From NCBI GenBank assembly GCA_910587485.1, contig CAJUKN010000009.1:53289-117288 (forward strand): a DNA stretch of 64,000 nucleotides, given 5' to 3'. The notes under the pieces were generated by a model. The model did no database searches, had not been told where the DNA came from, and saw nothing but the letters and a program-made list of their open reading frames with translations. Shown piece by piece: positions 23,108-31,935 of the stretch (the first letter of the stretch is position 1; each line of letters begins with the position of its first letter). The position numbers were made by a program, and so were the translations under genes. Source of the stretch: an uncultured Lachnospira sp. (GTDB taxonomy: Bacteria; Bacillota; Clostridia; Lachnospirales; Lachnospiraceae).

Positions 23108-24194
23108 TTTGCTCTACCTCACTTTCTATTAGAAAATCCATCCCAAAGCTTCTGACAATACTATTTTTCAAATGAAAGGCTTGAGACAGTTCCGATATGC
23201 CTTTTCCTTCTATCGGAGATTTCGCATCTGCCCCTCCAACAATTTTAGATGCTACATATGTCTGAACTTTTTTTACAATTCCACTCGCCATAGCAGACCA
23301 ATTAAGTGTTGAACCACACTCCATTAGAATACTGTCAATTTTCTTTTCTCCAAGCTTTTCCATGAGTTTTCTTAAATCAATATGATTATCTTTTTGGGGC
23401 AAAGTTAATATCTCACAACCTCTTTTTTTATATTCAGCAATCCTTTCTGGATTTTCTTCGCAAGTAGCAATGATTGTAGAAATCCTATCCGCAGTGCATA
23501 CTATCTTTGAATCCAAAGGTGTGCGAAGACTCGTATCACATATAATTCTAATAGGATTTTTTCCACCTTCTATACGACAGGTGAGAAGTGGATTATCCGC
23601 AAGCACTGTTCCTATGCCTGTCATAATTCCTGTATATCTGTGCCTGTCCTTATGCACCTGATTTCGTGCGGCTTCTCCTGTAATCCACTTGGAATCTCCA
23701 GTATTAATAGCAATTTTGCCATCCATAGTCATCGCATATTTCATAACAACATAAGGAAGTTTTGTCTGAATATAATAAAAAAATACATCATTCACTTTAT
23801 CACATTCTTCTTTTAAGAAATCTGTTTCTACTTCTATTCCATGTTCTTTTAAATATCTTATGCCTTTTCCTGATACTAAAGGATTTGGGTCTTTTGAACC
23901 GATTACAACCTTTCTTATTTTTGCTTCTACTATCGCCTCTACACATGGCGGCTGTTTTCCCTGATGGCAGCATGGCTCTAATGTTACATACATTTTGGCT
24001 CCCTTGGTATCTTGTACACAATTCTTCAGTGCATCTCTTTCAGCATGAAGACTTCCATATTTATGATGGTAACCTTCTCCAATCACTTTTTCATCTTTTA
24101 CAATAACAGCCCCAACCATTGGATTGGGTGCCACGAATCCACAACCTTTTTTTGCAAGCTCAATTGCAAGTTCCATATATTTTCTCTCACTCAT
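23088..24194 (-). CDS. ribD: Riboflavin deaminase/reductase
   Basis: A 368-residue bifunctional enzyme. Residues 1-145 are the pyrimidine deaminase with the zinc motif HAERDAL and EPCCHQGKQPPCVEAI. Residues 146-360 are the NADPH reductase (LPYVVMKYAMTMDGKIA, SKWITGEAARNQVH, DSILMECGSTLNWS). It is the first gene of the operon, 58 bases after the riboswitch terminator region. Regulation by FMN through the upstream riboswitch follows from its position. Confidence 0.97.
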   Translation of the reverse strand: MSERKYMELAIELAKKGCGFVAPNPMVGAVIVKDEKVIGEGYHHKYGSLHAERDALKNCVQDTKGAKMYVTLEPCCHQGKQPPCVEAIVEAKIRKVVIGSKDPNPLVSGKGIRYLKEHGIEVETDFLKEECDKVNDVFFYYIQTKLPYVVMKYAMTMDGKIAINTGDSKWITGEAARNQVHKDRHRYTGIMTGIGTVLADNPLLTCRIEGGKNPIRIICDTSLRTPLDSKIVCTADRISTIIATCEENPERIAEYKKRGCEILTLPQKDNHIDLRKLMEKLGEKKIDSILMECGSTLNWSAMASGIVKKVQTYVASKIVGGADAKSPIEGKGISELSQAFHLKNSIVRSFGMDFLIESEVEQNVYRDN

Positions 24195-24249
24195 TTTAAT
24201 ACTTTACCTACTATTACCATTTCTGTTTTGGATTTCATAATTAAATTCC

Positions 24250-24297
24250 TCCATAAAAATAAATTAGCATCTGAAAAAAGTATCTTTCAGATGCTAA
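24250..24297 (-). terminator. Riboswitch-controlled terminator of the rib operon
   Basis: TTAGCATCTGAAA (24264-24276) and TTTCAGATGCTAA (24285-24297) form a 13-bp stem, followed on the minus strand by a T-rich tract reading TTTATTTTTA. It lies between the FMN aptamer and ribD, so FMN binding would favour termination. Confidence 0.82.
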
Positions 24298-24351
24298 AAA
24301 GTCAAAAAAGTAATCTATGTTAGCAAAACAGGAGCATAACATACAAAACCT

Positions 24352-24483
24352 ATCTTCTTCTATCCAGACTATACTGTTGGTTTTGGAATCTCACCAAATC
24401 CTGACTTGAACCTTGCCAAGTCCTGCGTTTTCACGCTCGCGGACTATACCGCCAATCGGGAATTTCACCCTGCCCTGAAGATA
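24352..24483 (-). promoter_or_regulatory. FMN riboswitch (RFN element)
   Basis: Minus strand carries the conserved RFN blocks in order: TCTTCAGGGCAGGGTGAAAT, CCCGATTGGCGGT, AGTCCGCGAGCG, AGGACTTGGCAAGGTTCAAG, TCAGGATTTGGTGAGATTCC and CAACAGTATAGTCTGGATAG. It senses FMN and controls the downstream terminator and hence ribD-ribE-ribBA-ribH and the kinase/winged-helix gene. Confidence 0.95.
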
Positions 24484-24505
24484 CAATTATTCAATTATCA
24501 AATAA

Positions 24506-24535
24506 ATTATAGATTTCTACTCATAGTTTTTTCAA
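24506..24535 (-). promoter_or_regulatory. Promoter of the riboflavin operon
   Basis: Minus strand TTGAAA (24535-24530), 18 bases, TATAAT (24511-24506), about 25 bases upstream of the aptamer start. Confidence 0.65.
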
Positions 24536-24598
24536 TACAATCTGTGTATTTCGGAAACTTTTCGGAAGTAGCTCTTTGTACTTTGATAATTTTCCGAT

Positions 24599-25117
24599 TT
24601 ACAACTTTTCATAATGTACTAACTCGTTCAAAGAAATACGCTGTGTTGCATGACGCTCTGGGTCAGCAGGGTCTTCATTTGAATAACCAATCGCTAAAAT
24701 ATTAATCGGCTCAAGAGTATCTGGAAGCTTAAACTCCTTTTTGATAACATCGGGCTTAAAGTAGCAAACCCATACAGAACCCAATCCCAACTCGGTTGCT
24801 TCTATCATCATGTGGTCTGTAAGAATTGACGCATCTATATCGACAGTCTGTTTCCTGTCGAATGGACGTGTCCATGCTTTTGTATGTTCACAACAAACGA
24901 TGATTGCTAGAGGTGCTTCATAAATATTTGTAGCTTTCTCAATTTTATTTAGTCCCTCAGCCTCCTGTACAACAATAAGGCGAACGGGCTGTGAATTTGC
25001 TGCGGTGGGTGCAACATGAGCCGCTAATAAAATTTTTTCTAATTTTTCCTTCTCCACCTTTTGGCTTGTATAATTACGCACAGAATATCGTGATTTTGCG
25101 ACTTCTAAAAAGCTCAT
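24599..25117 (-). CDS. Nitroreductase-family FMN oxidoreductase
   Basis: A 172-residue flavin-dependent nitroreductase-fold enzyme using NAD(P)H, location cytoplasmic. Visible: SRYSVRNYTSQKVEKEKLEK with the FMN-contacting Arg-Ser-x-Arg type start, APTAANSQPVRLIVV, DASILTDHMMIEATELGLGS, and ILAIGYSNEDP. The start at 25117 has GGAGG upstream; the frame from 25162 would overlap the promoter. It is divergent from an HxlR-family gene, as in the B. subtilis hypO/hypR pair. The physiological electron acceptor is unknown. Confidence 0.9.
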   Translation of the reverse strand: MSFLEVAKSRYSVRNYTSQKVEKEKLEKILLAAHVAPTAANSQPVRLIVVQEAEGLNKIEKATNIYEAPLAIIVCCEHTKAWTRPFDRKQTVDIDASILTDHMMIEATELGLGSVWVCYFKPDVIKKEFKLPDTLEPINILAIGYSNEDPADPERHATQRISLNELVHYEKL

Positions 25118-25166
25118 AAATTTTCCTCCTATACTAAACTTGATTTTGATTTTTCTCTGCACTATA

Positions 25167-25194
25167 ATTATATAGCAAATAGATAAGAATACAA
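25167..25194 (-). promoter_or_regulatory. Nitroreductase promoter
   Basis: Minus strand TTGTAT (25194-25189), 16 bases, TATAAT (25172-25167). It is directly next to the dyad at 25200-25230. Confidence 0.55.
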
Positions 25195-25199
25195 GAATG

Positions 25200-25230
25200 T
25201 ACTTTTTAGGTATATACTATCTAAAAAGTA
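25200..25230. promoter_or_regulatory. Dyad operator between nitroreductase and HxlR genes
   Basis: TACTTTTTAG (25200-25209) and CTAAAAAGTA (25221-25230) are perfect 10-bp inverted arms with an 11-bp spacer that includes TATACT. The site lies 15 bases before the HxlR ATG. Binding by the HxlR protein is inferred. Confidence 0.65.
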
Positions 25231-25245
25231 AGTTAGGAGAGTTTT

Positions 25246-25605
25246 ATGAGTATTGATTGCAAGAATGTCTATAATTGTCCTGTAGAAGCAACCATTGAAC
25301 TAATTGGGGGAAAATACAAATCTGTCATTCTATGGCATCTTATGGGAAAAACTTTGCGATATAGTGAACTGCATAAATTAGTTCCAAAAGCAACCGACAA
25401 AATGTTAGCCCAACAATTAAGAGAATTAGAAAAAGATGGTCTGATAAACAGAGTAGTTTATCCTGTTGTACCTCCTAAAACGGAATATTCTTTAACCGAT
25501 TTTGGTAATACACTTATCCCCATTTTAGATGCTATGTGTGATTGGGGTGCGGACTATTTAGAGAAATTGAATATAACACCTCCATGTTGTAAATCTCAAA
25601 ACTAA
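25246..25605 (+). CDS. HxlR-family transcriptional regulator
   Basis: A 119-residue winged-helix regulator of the HxlR/YodB/HypR type. Motifs: CPVEATIELIGGKYKSVILW, HLMGKTLRYSELHKLVPKAT, DKMLAQQLRELEKDGLINRV, PPKTEYSLTDFG. Cysteines at positions 5 and 11 lie where the redox-sensing cysteine of HypR and YodB is found, so disulphide or electrophile sensing is plausible. GGAGAG precedes the ATG. It is divergent from the nitroreductase and separated by a dyad, which suggests that this gene controls it. Confidence 0.9.
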   Translation: MSIDCKNVYNCPVEATIELIGGKYKSVILWHLMGKTLRYSELHKLVPKATDKMLAQQLRELEKDGLINRVVYPVVPPKTEYSLTDFGNTLIPILDAMCDWGADYLEKLNITPPCCKSQN

Positions 25606-25667
25606 TTCTACATATAGAATATTTAAAAAAGCCCATAAAACAAAAAACATGACGAGGGAACAACTAA

Positions 25668-25711
25668 AGCAAAAGAGCCAGAGGAATAAAACCTCTGGTT
25701 TTCCTTTTGCT
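25668..25711. terminator. Bidirectional terminator between convergent genes
   Basis: A nested stem: AGCAAAAG with CTTTTGCT outside, CCAGAGG with CCTCTGG inside. It lies between the HxlR gene and the metallo-hydrolase gene, which converge here. Confidence 0.65.
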
Positions 25712-25785
25712 ATAATATTTTACAAACAGCTCCCCAACTTGCAAAGCCAGAATATTTTTCAACACACATATACTAACCTCCAAAA

Positions 25786-26664
25786 TTATAAGCTGCTCCA
25801 TATTAGTAAATTATCTTCAAAAACAGCTTCGATTTTCTTATTATCTTTCATCCATGATAGATACGAACGCACTGTACTTCCAATCAAAGCATACTGTTCA
25901 AAATTCATTACTAAACTATATTCATCAAAAATCTGCTTCAAGAGTGATTCAAAACACATTGGTGTTTTTAAGATAGAATATATTTTATTTTCTACATCCA
26001 AAACTTTGTGGCGGTTAATTTGTACCAAATCTATAATATCATTGACTACTTCTGCGTGGGCTGGTACAAACATGGACGCTTTCATAGTTTCAACCCTATC
26101 CAGTGTATTTAGATATTCAGCCACATCATAAATAAAAGAAATCTGATATTTTTCCAAAGTATTTTTACTGCTGATGCAATCGGCAAGAAAAACGACATTG
26201 TCTGGTGTACGAATACCAATCATATCAAAAAAGTGTCCACGCAAAGGAATAATCTCTAATTCTTTGGGAAAATCAGAATCTGAAATCTCTTTTACATCAC
26301 TTGCAGAAGCAAGCAGAAACTTGTGTCTTAAATCTTTACAAGGGTATCCGCCATATAAAAATGATGGCTCCAAAATGGGGTATTTCGTAAATGCTGCTTC
26401 AATACCATCTGCAAATATTTTACAACCTGTCTGTTGCTGTAAATATTTATTACCGCCAATATGGTCAGCATTTGAATGTGTATTGATGATGCCTTTTAAA
26501 CTCCATCCATTTTCGTTCAGTATCTTGCAGACTTTTTTGCCTGCATCTTTATCATTTCCACTGTCTATTAAATAAACATCTGTGTCGTTTAATCTATAGA
26601 TGCCAATTTTGGCGGGACAATTTATATAATAACTTTTTTCACCAACTTGATTTAATTCAAACAT
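25786..26664 (-). CDS. MBL-fold metallo-hydrolase
   Basis: A 292-residue metallo-beta-lactamase-fold hydrolase. The fold is clear: VYLIDSGNDKDAGK, GIINTHSNADHIGGNKYL, GHFFDMIGI, VVFLADCIS and VPAHAEVV. The metal motif reads HSNADH rather than HxHxDH, so the second ligand is Asn; I recall the HSNADHxGG form as a subgroup hallmark but cannot verify it. The C-terminal 100 residues form a helical domain. It is 13 bases downstream of the XRE-cupin gene and likely co-transcribed. Substrate unknown. Confidence 0.85.
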   Translation of the reverse strand: MFELNQVGEKSYYINCPAKIGIYRLNDTDVYLIDSGNDKDAGKKVCKILNENGWSLKGIINTHSNADHIGGNKYLQQQTGCKIFADGIEAAFTKYPILEPSFLYGGYPCKDLRHKFLLASASDVKEISDSDFPKELEIIPLRGHFFDMIGIRTPDNVVFLADCISSKNTLEKYQISFIYDVAEYLNTLDRVETMKASMFVPAHAEVVNDIIDLVQINRHKVLDVENKIYSILKTPMCFESLLKQIFDEYSLVMNFEQYALIGSTVRSYLSWMKDNKKIEAVFEDNLLIWSSL

Positions 26665-26677
26665 TTTTATCCCTCTC

Positions 26678-27226
26678 TCATTTTTGATAGAATATCATAT
26701 TGTAAACGCTGCAAATATCCTCATATGGATTTAGGTAAGAATGAGGAATATTAGCTTCAAAACGAATGGCTTGTGTTTCTTTTAATGATATTTTTGTACC
26801 ATTCAAAATTATATCCAACTTGCCATGAACAACAAAAATATATTCTTCAACCCCATCATTATGTTTCTCTGAGTGATGCTGACAGCCAGAGCAAAATTCA
26901 ATGTAAAAAGCTTCATAACTACGAATAGGGTCAAAAGTAAAAAAGGTGTATACCCTCATTTCACCATTTTCCTCCAATACCATATTCAGCTTTTGCAAAT
27001 CAACTATTGTATATTCGGCTTTCTGTTCTTGAAAAAAAGATGAAAAGGGTATCTTCATACCTGTTGCAATTTTCCAAAGCGTGTTAACTGTTGGTGATGA
27101 TTGCCCTCTTTCGATTTGACCAAGCATGGGTTTACTAACACCTGTTATCTCTGCAAGTCCATCTAAAGTCATATTTCTATTCTGTCGTGCTGCTTTCAGC
27201 CGTTGCCCTATGTTTAAGTTATCCAT
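26678..27226 (-). CDS. XRE-family regulator with C-terminal cupin domain
   Basis: A 182-residue regulator. Residues 5-62 are a Cro/C1-type HTH (IGQRLKAARQNRNMTLDGLA, EITGVSKPMLGQIERGQSSP). Residues 105-180 are a cupin sensor (CSGCQHHSEKHNDGVEEYIF, VVHGKLDIILNG, ANIPHSYLNP). Proteins of this plan, such as PuuR, usually repress small-molecule catabolic genes. The downstream MBL-fold gene is the obvious candidate target. GGAGA precedes the start. Confidence 0.92.
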   Translation of the reverse strand: MDNLNIGQRLKAARQNRNMTLDGLAEITGVSKPMLGQIERGQSSPTVNTLWKIATGMKIPFSSFFQEQKAEYTIVDLQKLNMVLEENGEMRVYTFFTFDPIRSYEAFYIEFCSGCQHHSEKHNDGVEEYIFVVHGKLDIILNGTKISLKETQAIRFEANIPHSYLNPYEDICSVYNMIFYQK

Positions 27227-27399
27227 AATATCTCCTTTGATTTTATTATAACATATTTTTGATTATTATAACATACTCATTCTAAAAATTTAAATTATAT
27301 ATAAAAAATATAAAATATTAACTATTACTTTCTTAAACTATGGAAAAATAAGTGAAATCATTATAAAATATCTGTTAGGAGATGATGACATATGAAAAT

Positions 27400-27438
27400 A
27401 AAAAACGCCGAAAACCTTGATTCCCAAAGTTTTCGGCG
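27400..27438 (-). terminator. Terminator after tRNA-Arg
   Basis: CGCCGAAAAC (27406-27415) and GTTTTCGGCG (27429-27438) form a 10-bp stem followed on the minus strand by TTTTTT. It lies 8 bases past the tRNA CCA end. Confidence 0.9.
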
Positions 27439-27445
27439 GAGTTTT

Positions 27446-27522
27446 TGGCGTCGCTAAGAGGATTTGAACCTCCGACCTACCGCTTAGGAGGCGGTCGCTC
27501 TATCCTGCTGAGCTATAGCGAC
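27446..27522 (-). tRNA. tRNA-Arg (CCT anticodon)
   Basis: Minus strand folds as a full cloverleaf: acceptor GTCGCTA paired with TAGCGAC, D-arm GCTC/GAGC, anticodon stem ACCGC/GCGGT around loop CTCCTAA with anticodon CCT, and T-arm GGAGG-TTCAAAT-CCTCT. The discriminator is G and CCA is encoded. It reads the rare AGG codon. Its own terminator follows. Confidence 0.95.
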
Positions 27523-27600
27523 ATTGAAACAATCTATAAAATATTATCTTATAAGCTATCAACAAATTTAATAATACCACACTATTATTTTTAGGTCAAA

Positions 27601-29673
27601 CTATAATTCAAATTTTTCAATTGCAGCTTTAAGATTATTAGCAATCTCATCTAATTCAATTGTACATTGATTGAGATTTTGCATCGTTGCATTTACTTCC
27701 TGTGCAGAAGCTGTAACTTGCTGTGAAGCTGCTGCTGTTCCTGTAGAAATCGATGCAATTTCTTCCATCTTATCCACCACTGCAACCCTATTATTATCCA
27801 TCATAACATTTAGCTTTTCTATATTTTCTAATCCGTCTTTTAAGGCATTAACTGCATTAGAAATTGAATTAAATAATTCTTTTGCTTTTTCAATAGATTT
27901 ATTTTGGTCTTCAATAATAACATTCGTATCATCAAGTGTCTTGCCAACTAAATTAGACTTTTCGCCAATTTCATTCACTATCATCTTAATTTCATCTGTA
28001 GAAGCTTGCGATTGTTCTGCAAGTTTTCTGATTTCATCTGCAACTACTGCAAATCCTTTTCCACTATCACCTGCCCTAGCTGCCTCAATACTAGCATTTA
28101 GCGAAAGAAGATTGGTCTGTTCTGTAATTTCTGTAATTGCATTGGATATAAAATCAATTTTATTAATGCTTTCTATCATCTCAGCCATAACATCTTTAGA
28201 TATTTTTGAATTTTTAATAGACTGTTGTGCTTTTTGTATCAAATCATCTGCAATTCCAATTCCTTTATTGCTAAGTTTTTGCGTTTGAACAGACATATCG
28301 CTAATATTTCCAACATATGTTTTTGTTTCATGGAGTTTTTCTGCAAGATTTTCTACTTCTTCTTTTGCTTTTGTAGTACTTTCAGCCTGTCCTACTGTTC
28401 CAATTGAAACACTCTGTATTGCTTCAGATACTTGATTAACTGTTTCGGTTGTGGTCATGCTAATATCAGATATATTTTCCGATGCTTTTATAATAACTCC
28501 AGACTTTTCTTCAACATCTTTTATCAAAACGGAAATATTATCAACCATTGTATTATAATTGTTTTCCAACGAACCAAATTCATCTTTTCTCTTAACTTGG
28601 ATTCGATTTGTAAGGTTACCGCCTGCTAATTTTTGCATCACAATATTAATTTTATTAATTTCTTTTGTAAATGAAAGCGATACGCAAATAGCAATAATAA
28701 TACCTATAATTAATGAGATAATACCTGTTCTTGCTGTTGCAAAATTAATTTGAGAAATCACTGCTGATGTTTCATTTTGACTTACAATACCTATAAGAGT
28801 CCAGCCTGTTATTTCATCTTTTGCTGTAACAATATTTAATTCCTCACCTTTCACTTTCTCTGAAAAAGAATCAATATTATAGATTTCTTCTTGTGATTTA
28901 CTGCTTAATTCATTCCAGAAATTCATTGTTGCAACCGATGTGCCATCAATATATGTATTTTTATCATTATTGACAAGTATATCGCCATTTTCATCAACTA
29001 ATAAAACATATCCTGTATTAAGAAGACTAATATTTTGTACATACGCCGTCAATTCAGAAAAGTCAATATCCATTCCAACACAGCCATAATTTTCACCATC
29101 TGAAAATTTGATTTCTTGACAAACTGTAAAAATTGTTGCTCCTGTTTCAGCATCCTTATATGGTTTTGAAAAATATGCAAATATGGAACTTCTTGCTGGC
29201 AAGCCTTTGCAATTAATATACCATTCCTGTGCTGTATCATTGGCATTTGTCACAGCTGATTTTTTATTAGAAGTCTTATTTGTAGTTTCATCTCTTACAA
29301 CCCAACCTACAATTTTATGACCTGTTTTGGTAGTATAAAATGCTCTGACAGAACCGTTTGTAACTTTAACAGATGCAATTAATGAATCTTGAACAGCAGC
29401 AATATTAGTATCTAAGACACCTTGGTCTTCCAGATGCTTTACTTCATTTTTTCTTGTCAACAAATCTACTGGCTGGCTTAATGTCTTAAGATATGTTACA
29501 AAACCTTTCTTTGTCTCCTGTAATGTCTGTTTACTTGTAAGCTTCATATTATCATTTTGTGTCATTTCTGTAGTTCTTACAACATCAATTGAAATAAGAG
29601 CTATAGGCAAACTAATAGCAATTATAAAATACAATATTAATTTTACTCGAATCCCACTTAATTTTTTTTTCAT
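27601..29673 (-). CDS. Methyl-accepting chemotaxis protein
   Basis: A 690-residue transmembrane chemoreceptor. A transmembrane helix (about 12-32) precedes a periplasmic-type Cache sensor (TGYVLLVDENGDILVNNDKN in its second half), a second helix (IISLIIGIIIAICVSL), a HAMP linker (MQKLAGGNLTNRIQV) and a signalling coiled coil with the hairpin GKGFAVVADEIRKLAEQSQA. It would signal to CheA. The ATG at 29673 follows GGGGGTAGG; the 10-residue extension to 29703 lies in alpha-repeat sequence. No other chemotaxis gene is in the window. Ligand unknown. Confidence 0.93.
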   Translation of the reverse strand: MKKKLSGIRVKLILYFIIAISLPIALISIDVVRTTEMTQNDNMKLTSKQTLQETKKGFVTYLKTLSQPVDLLTRKNEVKHLEDQGVLDTNIAAVQDSLIASVKVTNGSVRAFYTTKTGHKIVGWVVRDETTNKTSNKKSAVTNANDTAQEWYINCKGLPARSSIFAYFSKPYKDAETGATIFTVCQEIKFSDGENYGCVGMDIDFSELTAYVQNISLLNTGYVLLVDENGDILVNNDKNTYIDGTSVATMNFWNELSSKSQEEIYNIDSFSEKVKGEELNIVTAKDEITGWTLIGIVSQNETSAVISQINFATARTGIISLIIGIIIAICVSLSFTKEINKINIVMQKLAGGNLTNRIQVKRKDEFGSLENNYNTMVDNISVLIKDVEEKSGVIIKASENISDISMTTTETVNQVSEAIQSVSIGTVGQAESTTKAKEEVENLAEKLHETKTYVGNISDMSVQTQKLSNKGIGIADDLIQKAQQSIKNSKISKDVMAEMIESINKIDFISNAITEITEQTNLLSLNASIEAARAGDSGKGFAVVADEIRKLAEQSQASTDEIKMIVNEIGEKSNLVGKTLDDTNVIIEDQNKSIEKAKELFNSISNAVNALKDGLENIEKLNVMMDNNRVAVVDKMEEIASISTGTAAASQQVTASAQEVNATMQNLNQCTIELDEIANNLKAAIEKFEL

Positions 29674-29770
29674 CCTACCCCCATTTCTACGCTGCTTTTG
29701 CACAAAAAACTGAAATTTCTTACAAGTTTATGTCAAGCAGGGTACAGACACAAATCTTATAGTTACAAAT
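29674..29770 (-). repeat. Alpha-family intergenic repeat, copy 4
   Basis: Minus strand: GATTTGTGTCTGTACCCTGC, TTGACATAAACTTGTAAGAA, TTTTTTGTGCAAAAGCAGC and GTAGAAATGGGGGTAGG, ending at the chemoreceptor ATG. It therefore supplies the Shine-Dalgarno, as copies 1 and 2 do for unrelated genes. Confidence 0.62.
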
Positions 29771-29803
29771 TTTAATTTCCAATCTTCCCCCTATATTAAA
29801 AAT

Positions 29804-30733
29804 TTAAGATAATGGAAATTTAACTGTTCCTTGAAGCCAAATTTGACCTTTAAAACGCCTTCCTACTTTTGGTTCACCTAATAATGACAGTGCATTAATT
29901 GCCATTGAAACAATCATATTATTACATTCTAATGCCATAATATAAATTTTCTCTCCTGTATAAATATTCTCGTCACTTTTTAAATCAAGAATTTCACCAA
30001 CTACCGAATATTGGTCACACTCTACTCCACATGGCATAAATGTCGTTTCTACAATAGAAAATACATCTTCCGATAAAATTCTATGAGAAATTCTTGTATA
30101 CGTATCAATATCTTCAATAGTAAGACTTTCTATAGCTTCTTCATCACCTTCTTTTGCAGCCGCAATTAATTGACTTCTCTTTCGTTGTTCTTCTATATTT
30201 TTTTTAGAACGAATTTTATTTTTCTTTATTGGAAGCAATATCATTCCACTTAATGATAATGCAGATAAATATGTTGTACACCCTTTAATTGGGTTTCTTG
30301 ATATCAAATTTTTTCTATCAGGATTAAACATATCCTTCTTAAACCCTTTTCGGGTAACTATAAAATCCATATAATCCATAATATTTTGCAAAAAGAAAAT
30401 TAAAGTCACTCCCATTTTCGACTCATCACATACAACAGAGTACGACTCTTTATCTACATGTCTTTCAATAATAATTTCATCATTACATGTTATAGCATTT
30501 CCTATCGTAAATGGATAGTAATATTCATATATAAATTTTTTTCCCTCAAATCTGCCAAATATATATATACCTGTCAATGAACTAACTCTTACAACAGCAA
30601 TCCCTCGATTTAACACTTTATTTTTTACAATTAAATCATCTTCAATACACTGTTTTACCGCTGCGTTAATAAATTTTTTTTCTTGTTTTGAATCTATGCT
30701 AGAAAATCCAATTGCACTAAGGTATAGATTCAT
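29804..30733 (-). CDS. DUF3881-family protein
   Basis: A 309-residue soluble protein that I recognise as DUF3881, a family found mainly in Lachnospirales; function unknown. It opens MNLYLSAIGFSSIDSKQE and has a charged central linker (IRSKKNIEEQRKRSQ) and a beta-rich C-terminal half. The start at 30733 has AAAGGA at a proper distance, unlike the ATG at 30739. It is 35 bases downstream of the HD-GYP gene and probably in one operon with it. Confidence 0.75.
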   Translation of the reverse strand: MNLYLSAIGFSSIDSKQEKKFINAAVKQCIEDDLIVKNKVLNRGIAVVRVSSLTGIYIFGRFEGKKFIYEYYYPFTIGNAITCNDEIIIERHVDKESYSVVCDESKMGVTLIFFLQNIMDYMDFIVTRKGFKKDMFNPDRKNLISRNPIKGCTTYLSALSLSGMILLPIKKNKIRSKKNIEEQRKRSQLIAAAKEGDEEAIESLTIEDIDTYTRISHRILSEDVFSIVETTFMPCGVECDQYSVVGEILDLKSDENIYTGEKIYIMALECNNMIVSMAINALSLLGEPKVGRRFKGQIWLQGTVKFPLS

Positions 30734-30768
30734 AATCATCCTTTCTTTTTATATTTATAAAAATTATA

Positions 30769-31887
30769 TTATAAAGTATCTACAATAAATACAGTTAATA
30801 CCTTTAACAAATCCAACTCCTTTGGTTCATCATATAATGAGCCATCGGAATGAACAGATATACTAATAACAGGTCTATCGATTGCCTCTTTATTTTGGCG
30901 AATAACAACACCTCTTTCACCATTATTCGTAATAACTTCTGTTCCTACTGGATATGCTGCCACCGTCTCTAAAAACTTGTTTGCTATTGTAGAATCATAT
31001 CGAATACCTTTATTTACTCTAATATATTCGATTGCTTCATATATCTTCATTTTTTTATTGCCAATTCCACTTATTAAACTATCAAAATCATCACAAAGTG
31101 AAACGAGCTTAACTTCTGGTTTTAATTTACTGCCTTTTTGTTTAAATGGAAAACCATTCCCATCAATTTGTTCATGGTGTAAAAGAATAATCTCCTTAAC
31201 AACATCTGTAAGCCACTCTTCTTCTTGAATTGAACTATATCCATATATGGTATGTTTTTTATATTCAAGAGCGTCTTCAGGAATCATCTCACCAACTTCA
31301 ATATCTATGTATGGGGCTTGTATATATTTAAGTCCAATGTCATGTAAAATAGCCCCTTTTGATATATTTCTTATCTGGCGTTCATTCATTTTTAGACGAA
31401 GAGCCATTATTGTTGATAATATACACACATTAATACAATGTGTATACATATCTGTACTTATATTTCTGATTTCTGTAACTGAATTAATTACTTCTGGTTC
31501 TGAAATCACATTTTTAATAATATTATCCGCTTCACTGCTTATTTTTTTTAATTCTTCATTATGCTTATATATGTGTTTTTCCAATATACTTTTTGTTATG
31601 TCTGTTGATTTTGCAAAAGTTTCTTCAATAGAAAAATATTCTTGTACTTCACCATTTTTTGTTTGACATAAGGATGGCTCACAAAGTGTGACATTCATTA
31701 TTTCTTCGTCTTCAAAATCACATTCATCTTTAATATATACTGAGGATAAATTATAACTTTTTAATTTTTCAATATATTCGTCTTTTAATACAGTATCCGA
31801 TTGAATCAAAACATTGTTTGTTGGAGATAAGATTGGAGCAGCTAATATCTCATCACCTTTTAATTCATCAATTAATACTAATTTCAT
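30769..31887 (-). CDS. HD-GYP domain protein
   Basis: A 372-residue protein with an HD-GYP phosphodiesterase domain, a class that degrades cyclic di-GMP. Residues about 150-320 hold the metal site: MYTHCINVCILS, ISKGAILHDIGLKYI (the HD pair), KKHTIYGY, ILLHHEQIDGNGFPF (GYP signature, here GFP) and SLCDDFDSLIS. A small N-terminal domain (1-60) lacks a transmembrane helix. The GFP variant still keeps the metal ligands, so activity is possible. No diguanylate cyclase is in the window. Confidence 0.88.
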   Translation of the reverse strand: MKLVLIDELKGDEILAAPILSPTNNVLIQSDTVLKDEYIEKLKSYNLSSVYIKDECDFEDEEIMNVTLCEPSLCQTKNGEVQEYFSIEETFAKSTDITKSILEKHIYKHNEELKKISSEADNIIKNVISEPEVINSVTEIRNISTDMYTHCINVCILSTIMALRLKMNERQIRNISKGAILHDIGLKYIQAPYIDIEVGEMIPEDALEYKKHTIYGYSSIQEEEWLTDVVKEIILLHHEQIDGNGFPFKQKGSKLKPEVKLVSLCDDFDSLISGIGNKKMKIYEAIEYIRVNKGIRYDSTIANKFLETVAAYPVGTEVITNNGERGVVIRQNKEAIDRPVISISVHSDGSLYDEPKELDLLKVLTVFIVDTL

Positions 31888-31935
31888 ATGTCCCCAACAC
31901 CTTTCCTATTCACTACAACTCCACAACAGTAAACT

